Assembly (NCBI GenBank): GCA_003252455.1
Contig: QKED01000096.1
Coordinates: forward strand, 1-64,000
DNA: 64,000 nucleotides
Reading direction: 5' to 3'
Source of the DNA: Gammaproteobacteria bacterium
GTDB lineage: Bacteria; Pseudomonadota; Gammaproteobacteria; Thiohalomonadales; Thiohalomonadaceae
How positions within the stretch are numbered: position 1 is the stretch's first letter; each line of letters starts with the position of its first letter. The position numbers were made by a program, and so were the translations under genes. Shown one piece after another: positions 8,191 through 17,264 of this stretch. The notes under the pieces are model-generated. The model was not told where the DNA came from. It did no database searches and worked only from the letters and a program-made list of their open reading frames with translations.

Positions 8191-8332
8191 CTAATAGGTG
8201 GACGACAAGAGGTGATGTGATCAATATCCCTGTGTTCTACCGATAAACTACCCCCCTGCTGCCAGTTAGGGGGCGGGATTCGAACCCGCTCTCCAGGGTC
8301 CTGGATGTAGTCACATCTGCATTCGTCCGAAA
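8191..8332 (-). ncRNA. Y RNA copy 3 (permuted tRNA-like module)
   Basis: On the minus strand GGACGA (8328-8323) pairs with TCGTCC (8205-8200), and GATGTGA pairs perfectly with TCACATC. Inside are the T arm GCGGG-TTCGAAT-CCCGC, an acceptor hairpin with CCCC/GGGG plus CTG-GCAG-CAG closing it, and a D arm GTTT-ATCGGTA-GAAC. As in the other copies, the T arm precedes the D arm. The D stem has changed sequence relative to copies 1, 2 and 4 but still pairs. Confidence 0.8.
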
Positions 8333-8354
8333 GTGTTGTGTCGGTTATCCGTTG

Positions 8355-8426
8355 ATAGGGTGTGCCGACGTAGGAGGCGCACCGTTTGTTTGAGTTCGGT
8401 GCGCTTCGTTCCTCAGCGCACCCTAT
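8355..8426. repeat. Palindromic MITE/REP-like repeat, copy b (complete)
   Basis: A 72-bp element with perfect 8-bp terminal inverted repeats ATAGGGTG and CACCCTAT. Internal arms GGTGCGC/GCGCACC can fold into a hairpin. Related pieces occur at 8111-8172, 41184-41212 and 63792-63820. No coding capacity, so it must be moved or copied by another factor. Confidence 0.8.
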
Positions 8427-8515
8427 GGCTCTCTCTACTCTGAAAACCTCCGTGTTCTCTGTGCTCTCGGTGGTGAACCGGCTGTTGGTGCGGGTGTTGA
8501 TGCCCGCACACCTTG

Positions 8516-8652
8516 AATAAGGTGGACGACAAGGAGCGGCGAAACGTCGTGCTCTACCCCTGAGCTACGCCCCCATTGGTAGGGGCGGAGGGACTCGAAC
8601 CCCCGACCTCGTCGGTGTCAGCGATGTAGTTCCGCCTGCATTCGTCCGTAAT
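8516..8652 (-). ncRNA. Y RNA copy 2 (permuted tRNA-like module)
   Basis: On the minus strand GGACGA (8647-8642) pairs with TCGTCC (8529-8524). GGCGGAAC pairs with GTTTCGCC (8 bp, one G-U). The T arm GGGGG-TTCGAGT-CCCTC is followed by CGCCCC, then TACCAATG, then GGGGCG. The acceptor is therefore a hairpin whose loop still contains the CCA. The D arm GCTC-AGGGGTA-GAGC comes last. The 3' flank reads CCACCTTATT, as in copy 4. Confidence 0.82.
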
Positions 8653-8680
8653 CTGGGCTCCGCCGTGGCGGGGCCTGCGT

Positions 8681-8815
8681 GTAAGGTGGGCGACGAGGGT
8701 GTGTGGAACGTGTCTCTGCTCTACCGTGCTGAGCTACACCCCCATTGGTAGGGGTGGCGGGATTCGAACCCGCGACCAAAGGTTAATGTAGTTCCACAGG
8801 CATTCGCCCGAAATC
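8681..8815 (-). ncRNA. Y RNA copy 1 (permuted tRNA-like module), nearest rsr
   Basis: On the minus strand GGGCGA (8809-8804) pairs with TCGCCC (8693-8688), and GTGGAAC (8797-8791) with GTTCCAC (8709-8703). The T arm GCGGG-TTCGAAT-CCCGC spans 8773-8757. Then CACCCC, loop TACCAATG and GGGGTG form the closed acceptor. The D arm GCTC-AGCACGGTA-GAGC keeps the tRNA-type GG pair in the loop. A standard tRNA model fails here because the 3' half precedes the 5' half. Confidence 0.82.
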
Positions 8816-8827
8816 GTTGCTCTCTTC

Positions 8828-8927
8828 TCGCTCCCACGCTCCGCGTGGGAGTGTGTACCGTGGTCGACGAGAGCCTGTACTCTGTTCGCGTCCGGTCTGC
8901 GTTCCCACGCGGAGCGTGGGAACGAGA
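8828..8927. repeat. Inverted pair of REP elements between rsr and the Y RNAs
   Basis: ctcccacgctccgcgtgggag at 8830-8850 and gttcccacgcggagcgtggg at 8901-8920 are head-to-head palindromic REPs separated by about 50 bp. The same REP family occurs at 40847-41130. They lie inside the predicted operon transcript and may act as a processing or stability hairpin. Confidence 0.75.
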
Positions 8928-9001
8928 GGGAACCCGTCCGAATTCGTGCGGCTTAGCCGCGCGGGGTGGGCCCCATTGCCCGCCCCATTCTCTGTTGCCG
9001 T

Positions 9002-10561
9002 TTAGGCGACGCGTGCGCCGCCCGCCTCGATCACGCCCACCCAGTGGTCGGCGCGCAGCTTGCCCTGGGCGAAGAGGGCGATGAGCCCGAACACCGCGTC
9101 ACTGAAGCCGCCGATGTTGAGGATGTCGGCGCGCTCCGGGGCCTGCGTGGTGGCGTAGGGCTGGATGTCGAGACAGACCAGCCGTGCGCCGGGGTTGAGG
9201 GCCTTGAGCTGCTCCCACGCCGCCAGGGTGTCGGAGCTGCGATGGCGCCCGCTGCTCATCCATGACTCGTTGTCCGAGACCAGGATCAGCAGGTCGACCG
9301 CCGCCTTCTCCTTCACCAACTGGCGCAGCGGCGCGCTGATGTCGGTGCCGCCACCCTGGATGCGCGAGAGCGTGTCGGCGTTCTTCAGTACCCCCTTGCG
9401 CGCATCCAGCGCCACCTTCACCACATCCAGGTCAAACGGCATCACCCGCGCCGTGGGGTTGCGCTCCAGCACCGCCGCCGCCACCAGGGCCGCCACGTCG
9501 ATGCAGCGGGTGACGCTGGTCGCCCCCTTGCGCCAGCCGGTGGCGGGCATGCTCATCGACCCCGAAACATCGGGGCAGACCACCACGCGACCACTCAGCT
9601 CGGGCACGTTGGCCAGGGCCGTCTGCATCGCCTCGGCCAGCGCAGCGCGCACCACCTTGGGCTGCTCGGTGGCCGCCTTGTAGGCGGTGAGCAGCTGGTA
9701 GGGCAGCACCCGCGCCTTGGCGATGGCGCGCGGGTTGCGCAGCTTGGCGGCCACCTGCTTGTCCATACCGTCGAGGGCGTAGACGCCGTGACGGGCGAAG
9801 CTGTTGAGGTTCATGCGCACCATCTGCCAGCCGCCACGCTGGGCGATCTGTGCCCACGCCTGGTCGCTCAGCGGCTGGGCGGTGAGCAGTTGGAAGGGCA
9901 CCTCGGGCAGCTCGCCGCCTGCGTCCCCCTCACGCTTGTAGCGCTCGAAGGCGCGCACCGCCTCGGGCAGGTCGGCCTCCACATAGGGCTTGCCGATGAG
10001 CCAGGCGAAGAAGGCCGAGCGCCACGCCTCGATGGGCTTGGGGTGGACCATCTTCACCACGTCCGCCAGCGAGGGGGCGTTGCCTACCGCCGCGTGCAGC
10101 AGCTGCTGTTCGCTGGCGTTGTTCAGCCACTGCTGCACCAGCCGCTTGGGCAGGCTGCCGAGGGAGCGCCGACCGAGCACGCCGCTACGCAGGATCTGCA
10201 CGAAGTTGCGCAGCATGCGCCCGTTGTCGATCACCTGGGCGAAGGTCTCGGGCAGCCACTCCTTGCCGCGTACCGCGAGGTAGGCGGTGAGCAGGGCGGG
10301 CATATCCTTCATCTGACCCTCGCGCCGCGCCCAGATGGCGGTCTGGGCGATGAAGGCGGGCTCCACCTGCGTGCAGAGGCGCAGCACCTCGTCGAGCTGG
10401 GTCTGTGCATCGGCGTAGTAGGTGTGGCTCAGGCAGCCGGTGGCGGCGTACTGCGCCAGCGCCTGCTTGGGGCTCAGGCGGTAAGCGCGACCACCAGCCT
10501 CGTTACGGGTGTCGGTGGCGGTTTGACGGCCCTTGCCGGGGAAGAGTGCTCGGTTGGCCAT
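9002..10561 (-). CDS. rsr: Ro60 orthologue (TROVE + vWA domains), Rsr
   Basis: A 519-residue ring-forming Ro60 protein that binds Y RNAs and damaged or misfolded RNA. The HEAT-like TROVE ring covers about 30-330, and a vWA domain with the metal site DVSGSMS (near residue 335), GGTDIS and VSDNESW follows. The ATG at 10561 has an aaggag site a few bases upstream. It also fits the mature start MANRALFPGKG better than the longer frame from 10705, which would cross the promoter. It is first in the sigma-54-driven operon and lies directly upstream of its likely RNA partners, as in Salmonella rsr-yrlBA-rtcBA. Confidence 0.93.
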   Translation of the reverse strand: MANRALFPGKGRQTATDTRNEAGGRAYRLSPKQALAQYAATGCLSHTYYADAQTQLDEVLRLCTQVEPAFIAQTAIWARREGQMKDMPALLTAYLAVRGKEWLPETFAQVIDNGRMLRNFVQILRSGVLGRRSLGSLPKRLVQQWLNNASEQQLLHAAVGNAPSLADVVKMVHPKPIEAWRSAFFAWLIGKPYVEADLPEAVRAFERYKREGDAGGELPEVPFQLLTAQPLSDQAWAQIAQRGGWQMVRMNLNSFARHGVYALDGMDKQVAAKLRNPRAIAKARVLPYQLLTAYKAATEQPKVVRAALAEAMQTALANVPELSGRVVVCPDVSGSMSMPATGWRKGATSVTRCIDVAALVAAAVLERNPTARVMPFDLDVVKVALDARKGVLKNADTLSRIQGGGTDISAPLRQLVKEKAAVDLLILVSDNESWMSSGRHRSSDTLAAWEQLKALNPGARLVCLDIQPYATTQAPERADILNIGGFSDAVFGLIALFAQGKLRADHWVGVIEAGGARVA

Positions 10562-10604
10562 GGCGCTGCTCCTTGTCTCGCTCTGTTGTTGTTGAACAGG
10601 GTAT

Positions 10605-10621
10605 TGCGAGGGGCGTGCCAA
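10605..10621 (-). promoter_or_regulatory. Sigma-54 (-24/-12) promoter of the rsr-Y RNA-rtcB-rtcA operon
   Basis: The minus strand reads TTGGCACG, CCCC, TCGCA. This matches the sigma-54 consensus (TTGGCACG, four bases, TTGCA) except for one base in the -12 box. Transcription would start near 10594, about 33 nt before the rsr ATG. The divergent gene encodes RtcR, a sigma-54 activator, which strongly supports the call. Confidence 0.88.
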
Positions 10622-10703
10622 GTTTTTAGGTAATTTGTAACACCATGAAAGTATTGATGATTTATGATTTATGGCGGTTCTGTGGTTATTCGGCCTGATG
10701 CGC

Positions 10704-10719
10704 AAACAAGCCTTTGTTT
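10704..10719. promoter_or_regulatory. Candidate RtcR upstream activating site
   Basis: An inverted repeat AAACAA-gcct-TTGTTT lies about 85-100 bp upstream of the sigma-54 promoter, the usual distance for enhancer sites. Nothing else supports it; RtcR binding sites are not well enough known to me to match. Confidence 0.35.
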
Positions 10720-10757
10720 AGAAAAATTGATAAACTCATATCCGATTGTGGTGGGTC

Positions 10758-10836
10758 GTAGCCCGGATGGAGCGCAGCGGAATCCGGGGATTGGGGCTTT
10801 GCTCTCCCGCATTCCGCATTGCTGCATGAGGGCTAC
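10758..10836. repeat. REP-like inverted pair in the rsr/rtcR intergenic region
   Basis: gtagcccggatggagcgcag at the left and its degenerate inverse ending gagggctac at the right, with gcggaatccgggg and cccgcattccgc between. It is a common proteobacterial REP type. It lies in the rtcR leader between the regulator and its start codon. Confidence 0.65.
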
Positions 10837-10915
10837 GGGGCCTTTGCCCACCGACTCACAAACCTTCGTGTTCTTCGTGCCCTTCGTGGTTAATCGCATT
10901 TCAGGACCCTCTCGA

Positions 10916-12514
<1,599 letters not shown>

Positions 12515-12522
12515 GAATGTAA

Positions 12523-13032
12523 ATGAATAAACAAATGATAGTTCGAACGGCATACGACGAATTTAAGTCGTTTGTTCGGCCAGAACACTTTACGAATCAC
12601 ACCTGTTGTGAAGAGTGTGCGGAACATGACGAAACGATGAGGTCGTGTGATATGGAAGCCCTGGGTCCTGATGAGGTAGGACAACCTTGCTGGACGCCAT
12701 TGCCTCTGTTGACGGAAGAGGCACTAGGACATGTAATGCCACGTCTGATTGAACTGGCACTTAATGAATCTTTAAACAAGGATGGAGATACGTTTGTATT
12801 TGACTTTCTGCTGGTACTGATTCCGTCTAGTGGATATTCTAAGTTTTCGAGATATAAGAAAAAACAGGTTGCGTGTGTTTGTGCTGCGTTAGGGTATATA
12901 AAAGATAATCTCTGGGGTCATTGTGTCGATAACTGCTTTGAAGACACGCTCATCGAAGCAGTAGCATTTTGGCATGGGTTGTATGGTGCGCCTCCTGCGA
13001 CATCGCTCCCTCTGCCAGAGTCCAAACCTTAG
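12523..13032 (+). CDS. Uncharacterised 169-aa protein with CCEEC motif, downstream of rtcR
   Basis: The start lies 8 nt after the rtcR stop with a ggaatg site, so it is probably co-transcribed. Residues 28-40 read TCCEECAEHDETM, which looks like a metal-binding or family-defining motif, and further cysteines occur near 120-140. There is no signal peptide or membrane segment. Codon use is markedly more AT-rich than in rtcR, suggesting acquisition or weak selection. The H-x-C-E-E-C type N-terminus reminds me of small immunity-like DUF families, but I cannot name it. No function is claimed. Confidence 0.65.
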   Translation: MNKQMIVRTAYDEFKSFVRPEHFTNHTCCEECAEHDETMRSCDMEALGPDEVGQPCWTPLPLLTEEALGHVMPRLIELALNESLNKDGDTFVFDFLLVLIPSSGYSKFSRYKKKQVACVCAALGYIKDNLWGHCVDNCFEDTLIEAVAFWHGLYGAPPATSLPLPESKP

Positions 13033-13070
13033 GGACGAGCAAGCGAAAGCTCGGACCCCTAATGGTGAGT

Positions 13071-13745
13071 CTACGGCACGTTGTCCTCGATGAACTGCTT
13101 GTAGACATCGGCGCAGACGATCTGTGTGCCGTCGCAGTTGAACTGCATGCGCACCACATCCTGCACGATGCAGATGGTGACGTTGCGCAGGTAGTAGTCC
13201 TCCATGCCGCGCAGCACCTTGAGCGAGGCGATGATCTCGGGGATCTGCGCCGGGTCCATCGGCTGCCAGCGCTCGCCGCGCTTGGTGATGATGTTGCGCC
13301 AGTAGCTCGGTAGCAGGTCGTAGAGGCGGCTCCCGCGCAGGTAGGCGTAGAGGTCGCGCATCGCCTGTGCCTTGGTGTCGAAGTCGACCGGCGGGAAGTG
13401 GCGCTCCAGGTAGGTGTGGTCGGCCACCTTGACCCCCTCGTGCACCTCTTCGCGCAGCGGGTCGAAGATCGAGGTGGTACGCACCTCGCCGCTGTTGAAG
13501 CCGACGTAGACGCGCAGGGTGCTGCGACCGAGCAGTAGCTCTTGCAGGTTGGGCAGGAGCTGGTCGAGCACGCCGTCGATGGCGCTGGCGTAGCGCTGGC
13601 GGCTCATGCTGGTCTCGCGCATGGAGGGGTCGCCGCGGATGCCGATCTGCAACCGGCCGGGGTCCATGCCGGTGGCGCTGACGATGCTCTCTTTGAGCAC
13701 CAGCTCTTCCATCTCGTTGTCGCTGTTCGGGGCAGGGGTGTCCAT
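13071..13745 (-). CDS. Conserved hypothetical protein, 224 aa
   Basis: A soluble acidic protein beginning MDTPAPNSDNEMEELVLKES. Regions rich in charged helices (residues 50-120) are followed by a segment with aromatic residues (SRLYDLLPSYWRNIITKRGE) and a C-terminus with two cysteines (CIVQDVV and FNCDGTQIVCADVY). No signal peptide, membrane segment or recognisable catalytic motif. It converges with the gene at 12523 (stops 39 bp apart) and is flanked upstream by 168 bp without features. The coding signal is good and the frame matches genomic codon bias. The family is unknown to me. Confidence 0.65.
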   Translation of the reverse strand: MDTPAPNSDNEMEELVLKESIVSATGMDPGRLQIGIRGDPSMRETSMSRQRYASAIDGVLDQLLPNLQELLLGRSTLRVYVGFNSGEVRTTSIFDPLREEVHEGVKVADHTYLERHFPPVDFDTKAQAMRDLYAYLRGSRLYDLLPSYWRNIITKRGERWQPMDPAQIPEIIASLKVLRGMEDYYLRNVTICIVQDVVRMQFNCDGTQIVCADVYKQFIEDNVP

Positions 13746-13913
13746 GGCTGCATCTCTACCTAGATGAGGCGGTGCTGCGCATTATGCCTGAGTGGGGCTG
13801 GGGATGGATTGATGCGGTTGCGATATCGCATGGGTGTGATGCGCTTTGCTGCGCTCGGCACATCCTTGGGGGCTGAGCAGGGCAAAGCGCATCGAGGGCG
13901 GGTGCGATGTGCC

Positions 13914-15566
13914 CTATTCGAGGGAGAGGGTGTGGCTGGCGATGGTCTCGTAGCGTAGCTCGGTGGCCTCGAACAGCGCCTTGAAGCGGGCCACCAAGGC
14001 GACATTGTCGGCGTCTTGGAACAGGTCGGCGAGGAAGGGGTAGCCGAGGGTCTGATAGCGCATCTCCACCACCAGCTTGGCGGCGTCGCCCATGCCACTC
14101 AGTTGGTAGTGGATCTGGTCGCCGCCGCCGGCGAAGTCGGCATCGTTGTAGGCCGCGCCGATGGTGGCGGTGGCGGGGTCGTCGCTGTTCTTGTTGAAGC
14201 CCTCGGGGAGCAGTCTGTTCTCTTTTAGATAGTGCGCGGAGCGCAGCAGGGTGTGGTTCACCTCGCCGTCGTCGTTGCCCATCACCGCCTCGTAGATGAC
14301 CACCTGGTCGGCGCGGGTCACCTGGTCGTGGTGCGGCTCGTAGCGGGTGGCGTCCCAGTCGCCGTCGGCGCCGCTGATGCGCCCTTCGGCATCGGTGGCG
14401 CCGGACTCGAAGAGGGTGGCACCGCTGGCGTCCTCTATGCGCACGTAGACCCAGGCGCGGCGTGAGGGGTAGCTGGTGGGGAGTTTGTGGCCGCCTTTGT
14501 TGGCCAGGTCGACGTTGAAGGTGAGGGTGCCGTCGGGCGCGAGGGTCAGACCGCTGACGGTGAGGTCGACCGCCGAGGCGAGCATGGCGCGGGCGGCGGC
14601 GATGCTGGTGGTGAAGTCGAGGGCGTCGACGCCGAGGCTCTCACCGTGCTGCTGCATGAGCGCGAGCATCTGGCTGTTGCCGCCGACGATGCGGTGGCTG
14701 TGCGGGGTGCGGGTGGTGGCGAGCCAAGGTGGCAGGGATGCGACCTTCACGGCGGCGCTGCCTGCGGGCATGTGGCAGCTCTGGCACGACTCGGTGGCGG
14801 CCGGGTCGGCGTAGCGACTCTGCGCCCACTCGCTGTAGACCGACTGTTCGTGGAAGCTGGCGCCGCTCGGGGTGCCGCTGCCATCCACCACCGGGGTGGT
14901 GAGGTTGTGGCAGCTGGCGCACAGCTCGGAGCTCTCGACGTGGGCCCCGTGCACCGGGGTGAAGCCGTTGGTCTGGTTGAACATCGGGCCGGTGGTGGTG
15001 GTGGTGAAGGGGCCGTAGATCTGCTTGTTGTCGCCGATGCTGTAGCCGCCGTCGAAGCCCGCCTCGGTGCCGAGTTCAGGGCTATCCTGGATCTGATGGC
15101 AGAGGGTGCAGCTGACCCCCTCGGCGGCGAGGTCGTAGTAGCGGTGGTCGGGGTCGAGGAAGCCGTCGGCGAGGATCGCGCTGCTCTGCCCCGACTTCTC
15201 CGCTTGCACGTTGGCCATGGGCATGTGGCAGCGGCTGCAGGTGGCCTCGATGGTGCTCTGGAGGCCGGGGTTGCGCGCCACCTCGCTGGCCACCTTGGCC
15301 TGCCAGAGGGGATCGCGAGAACTCTGCGCCATCATGCTGGTGCGCCAGTCGCTGATGTGGGCGAAGCCGCCGCTGATGCTGTCGTGGCAGCTCTCGCAGT
15401 TGCCCGAGCCACTGAAGTGGCTGCTGGTGACTGTGGTGTCGTGGGCCGGTTGAGGGGTGATGAGGGAGGTCTGTACCCCACTCTGTGGTGTGCTCGGGGC
15501 GTTGGAGCCGCCACAGGCGCTCAGCAGCAGCAGGGCGAGGGGGGATAGACGGTGCAAGGGGGGCAT
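13914..15566 (-). CDS. Pentahaem c-type cytochrome lipoprotein
   Basis: A 550-residue exported protein. The N-terminus (PPLHRLSPLALLLLSAC) is a lipoprotein signal with a cysteine for lipid attachment. Five CxxCH haem motifs follow: CESCH, CSRCH, CTLCH, CASCH and CQSCH, all in the first 300 residues. The C-terminal half is beta-rich (VDLTVSGLTLAPDGTLTFNVDLANKGGHKLP). The layout fits outer-membrane or periplasmic multihaem electron carriers related to cytochrome c554-type proteins. No partner oxidoreductase is adjacent, so the redox partner is unknown. The start at 15566 is chosen to place the signal peptide at the N-terminus. Confidence 0.85.
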   Translation of the reverse strand: MPPLHRLSPLALLLLSACGGSNAPSTPQSGVQTSLITPQPAHDTTVTSSHFSGSGNCESCHDSISGGFAHISDWRTSMMAQSSRDPLWQAKVASEVARNPGLQSTIEATCSRCHMPMANVQAEKSGQSSAILADGFLDPDHRYYDLAAEGVSCTLCHQIQDSPELGTEAGFDGGYSIGDNKQIYGPFTTTTTGPMFNQTNGFTPVHGAHVESSELCASCHNLTTPVVDGSGTPSGASFHEQSVYSEWAQSRYADPAATESCQSCHMPAGSAAVKVASLPPWLATTRTPHSHRIVGGNSQMLALMQQHGESLGVDALDFTTSIAAARAMLASAVDLTVSGLTLAPDGTLTFNVDLANKGGHKLPTSYPSRRAWVYVRIEDASGATLFESGATDAEGRISGADGDWDATRYEPHHDQVTRADQVVIYEAVMGNDDGEVNHTLLRSAHYLKENRLLPEGFNKNSDDPATATIGAAYNDADFAGGGDQIHYQLSGMGDAAKLVVEMRYQTLGYPFLADLFQDADNVALVARFKALFEATELRYETIASHTLSLE

Positions 15567-15957
15567 GGGTGACTCTGGCTCGGCGACGAAGGTGGCTCGC
15601 ACGATAGGTTTGGGGCGAGAAAATGTCACATCGCGGCGTTGCGTGATATGCCGCAGTTTCTGCGCTAAGGCCCGGATTCTTGGCGCATATCGGCAGAGAA
15701 AACGAAGTTGTATCAAGTTGTTAACGGTCTTGCCACCAGGTCATGGCTGACCCCTCTGCTTATATAGGTCGTTATCATCCGCGGTGGCCTGGGAGGGGGC
15801 GTGGGTGCGCCGGGGACCGTGCCGAAGTGAATGAGGGGTGTCGCCGGTCGGAAGATGCCCAGGATGAGCGGCATCTGGGGTTACAAGATTGTCAAATTCG
15901 ACGCAGAATCCCTGGTTGCCGCAGATGGCATTTTTTTGGGTGACGAGGTGAGTGCGG
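15567..15957. other. Intergenic region without clear gene
   Basis: About 390 bp between divergent genes. It contains gatatgccgc near 15646 and gcgcatatcgg near 15680, an imperfect inverted pair, but I find no convincing promoter, RNA or gene. Short open frames here overlap the next gene out of frame. Confidence 0.4.
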
Positions 15958-16323
15958 ATGCGCAGAGATTGGCAGTTGATTCGCTACATCTTGGTGGCGG
16001 TGGAGGCGTTGGACCACGCGCGGGAGGAGAACGCGGCGGTATGGCCCAACAGTTTCGAGGGGTATGGCACCGGGGAGGTGAGTTACCACATGCGCATCCT
16101 GCAGGAGGCGGGGCTCATTGAGGCGACTTGCCGCTCCGGTACCTCCGAGCCCTTTTGTCTGGCCACCTCGCTCACCTGGCAGGGGCACGAGCTGCTCGAA
16201 TTGCTGCGCAGTGACCAGATGTGGGAGCGGATTCAGACAGTGTTGGCGCAGCGCGGGCTGGGGACCTCGTTTCGCACCATCAACCGGGTGGCCGACGAGT
16301 TGATCGGCCACCCGGAGGGCTAG
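15958..16323 (+). CDS. DUF2513-family protein
   Basis: A 121-residue protein. The opening MRRDWQLIRYIL, the central VSYHMRILQEAGLIEA and the later LTWQGHELLELLRSD are the hallmark segments of DUF2513, a small winged-helix-like family often found near phage or accessory genes. The ATG at 15958 is preferred over the GTG at 15952, with gaggtg as ribosome site. The fold suggests nucleic acid binding, but no function is established. It ends 7 bp from the convergent YecA-like gene. Confidence 0.78.
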   Translation: MRRDWQLIRYILVAVEALDHAREENAAVWPNSFEGYGTGEVSYHMRILQEAGLIEATCRSGTSEPFCLATSLTWQGHELLELLRSDQMWERIQTVLAQRGLGTSFRTINRVADELIGHPEG

Positions 16324-16330
16324 TGGATGC

Positions 16331-16894
16331 CTAATGGCTGTAGGGGTGGGCCTGCCACCAGTCGTGCAGGCCGCGTACTGCGCCAGGGAGCAGCTCGACC
16401 CAGTCGTCGTACTCCTCGTCGCTCATCTCCGGGGGCTCCTCCTCGTCGCTGAGCATGGCCAGGGAGGCGATGGGCAGCAGCAGCGCCTCCTGCTCCTTGG
16501 CCAGACCGTCCCACGCCTCCTGGTACATGGCCACGCCGAGCATGAAGCCGTAGCACCACCCCTCGTAGGCCTCCAGCAGGTCGCCGTCCTCCTCTTCGAT
16601 CTCGACCACCAGGGGTTCGAAGGGCCCCCGCTTGGCCAGGGCTGCCTTGACGTCGGCGGCGAGGCGGTCGAGTAGGTCGGCGATATGTGCCTGCTGGGCG
16701 GGGCTCTCGAACTCCGCCTCGCCCCACACCTCCGTGTGCCACCCCTCGCCCAGTTGGCCTGGGCAGAGGCTCAGGGCGGTGAGCAGACCGTGGGCCTCGT
16801 CGATGGCCAGGGCGTCGTCGGCACAGGCGGGGGAGAGGAGAAAGCTGTCGAGGAGGCTCATCTCGGCCTCGTCGAGCGGGTTGTGCACGGACAT
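16331..16894 (-). CDS. YecA/YgfB-like (UPF0149) protein
   Basis: A 187-residue acidic, helical protein. The pattern DEAHGLLTALSLCPGQ near residue 40, then a W-C-Y-GFMLGV segment and a C-terminal acidic stretch (LSDEEEPPEMSDEEYDDW), is that of the UPF0149 (YecA/YgfB) family. It lacks the C-terminal zinc-binding SEC-C motif of some members. Start chosen at MSVHNPLDEAEM (16894); an in-frame ATG lies 30 bp upstream. The role of the family is poorly defined. Confidence 0.75.
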   Translation of the reverse strand: MSVHNPLDEAEMSLLDSFLLSPACADDALAIDEAHGLLTALSLCPGQLGEGWHTEVWGEAEFESPAQQAHIADLLDRLAADVKAALAKRGPFEPLVVEIEEEDGDLLEAYEGWCYGFMLGVAMYQEAWDGLAKEQEALLLPIASLAMLSDEEEPPEMSDEEYDDWVELLPGAVRGLHDWWQAHPYSH

Positions 16895-17026
16895 GGGGGC
16901 GGTACCGGGTTGGTGTGGGGGCACCTATTGTGACACGCGCGGGCCGGTGACGGGCAGCGCGTGAGGGGGTGTTCAGCGGTGCGGGCGATAAGTCACTAGA
17001 GCATCCTTGCAATGGTTTGAGTCACA

Positions 17027-17080
17027 AATCATAATGACTGCTGAATCATAATTGACACTATTATTGTAGGGTTTTATGCC
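17027..17080 (+). promoter_or_regulatory. Promoter with direct-repeat operator before the efflux genes
   Basis: TTGACA (17052-17057) and TATGCC (17075-17080) are 17 bp apart and fit a sigma-70 promoter with a weak -10 box. AATCATAATGAC (17027-17038) and AATCATAATTGAC (17044-17056) are direct repeats 17 bp apart, the second overlapping the -35 box. That is the typical place for a repressor or activator site. The regulator is unknown. The 370-bp gap (16895-17264) holds nothing else I can identify. Confidence 0.5.
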
Positions 17081-17264
17081 CGCAATAAAGCGCATACACC
17101 GTGTGGTTTGCCAACATTTCGCGGGACAGGCACCGCTCTCTCCCCGTCGACGCGGAGGCACATGTTCCCCTTGTGCGTACCCGCGCGGTCGCTGGTGCAA
17201 TGGACGGCCACACCTCTCAGAACGATATCGATTCATGCTTACATCAGGAAACGGGGTCAGGTCG

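Noticed and set aside
7717-8815. Five ordinary tRNA genes suggested by TTCGAAT T-loops and GGTAGAGC D-loops
   Set aside because: In four units the T arm comes before the D arm, there is no anticodon arm, and the acceptor is a closed hairpin; in the fifth no D arm is present. They are Y RNA or tRNA-like modules.
10664-10915. 84-residue extension of RtcR
   Set aside because: It is encoded by REP DNA and the known family starts at MKQRVVIGFLG.
14487-15548. 353-residue plus-strand open frame
   Set aside because: Antisense of the pentahaem cytochrome; low-complexity Gly/Ala/Val text.
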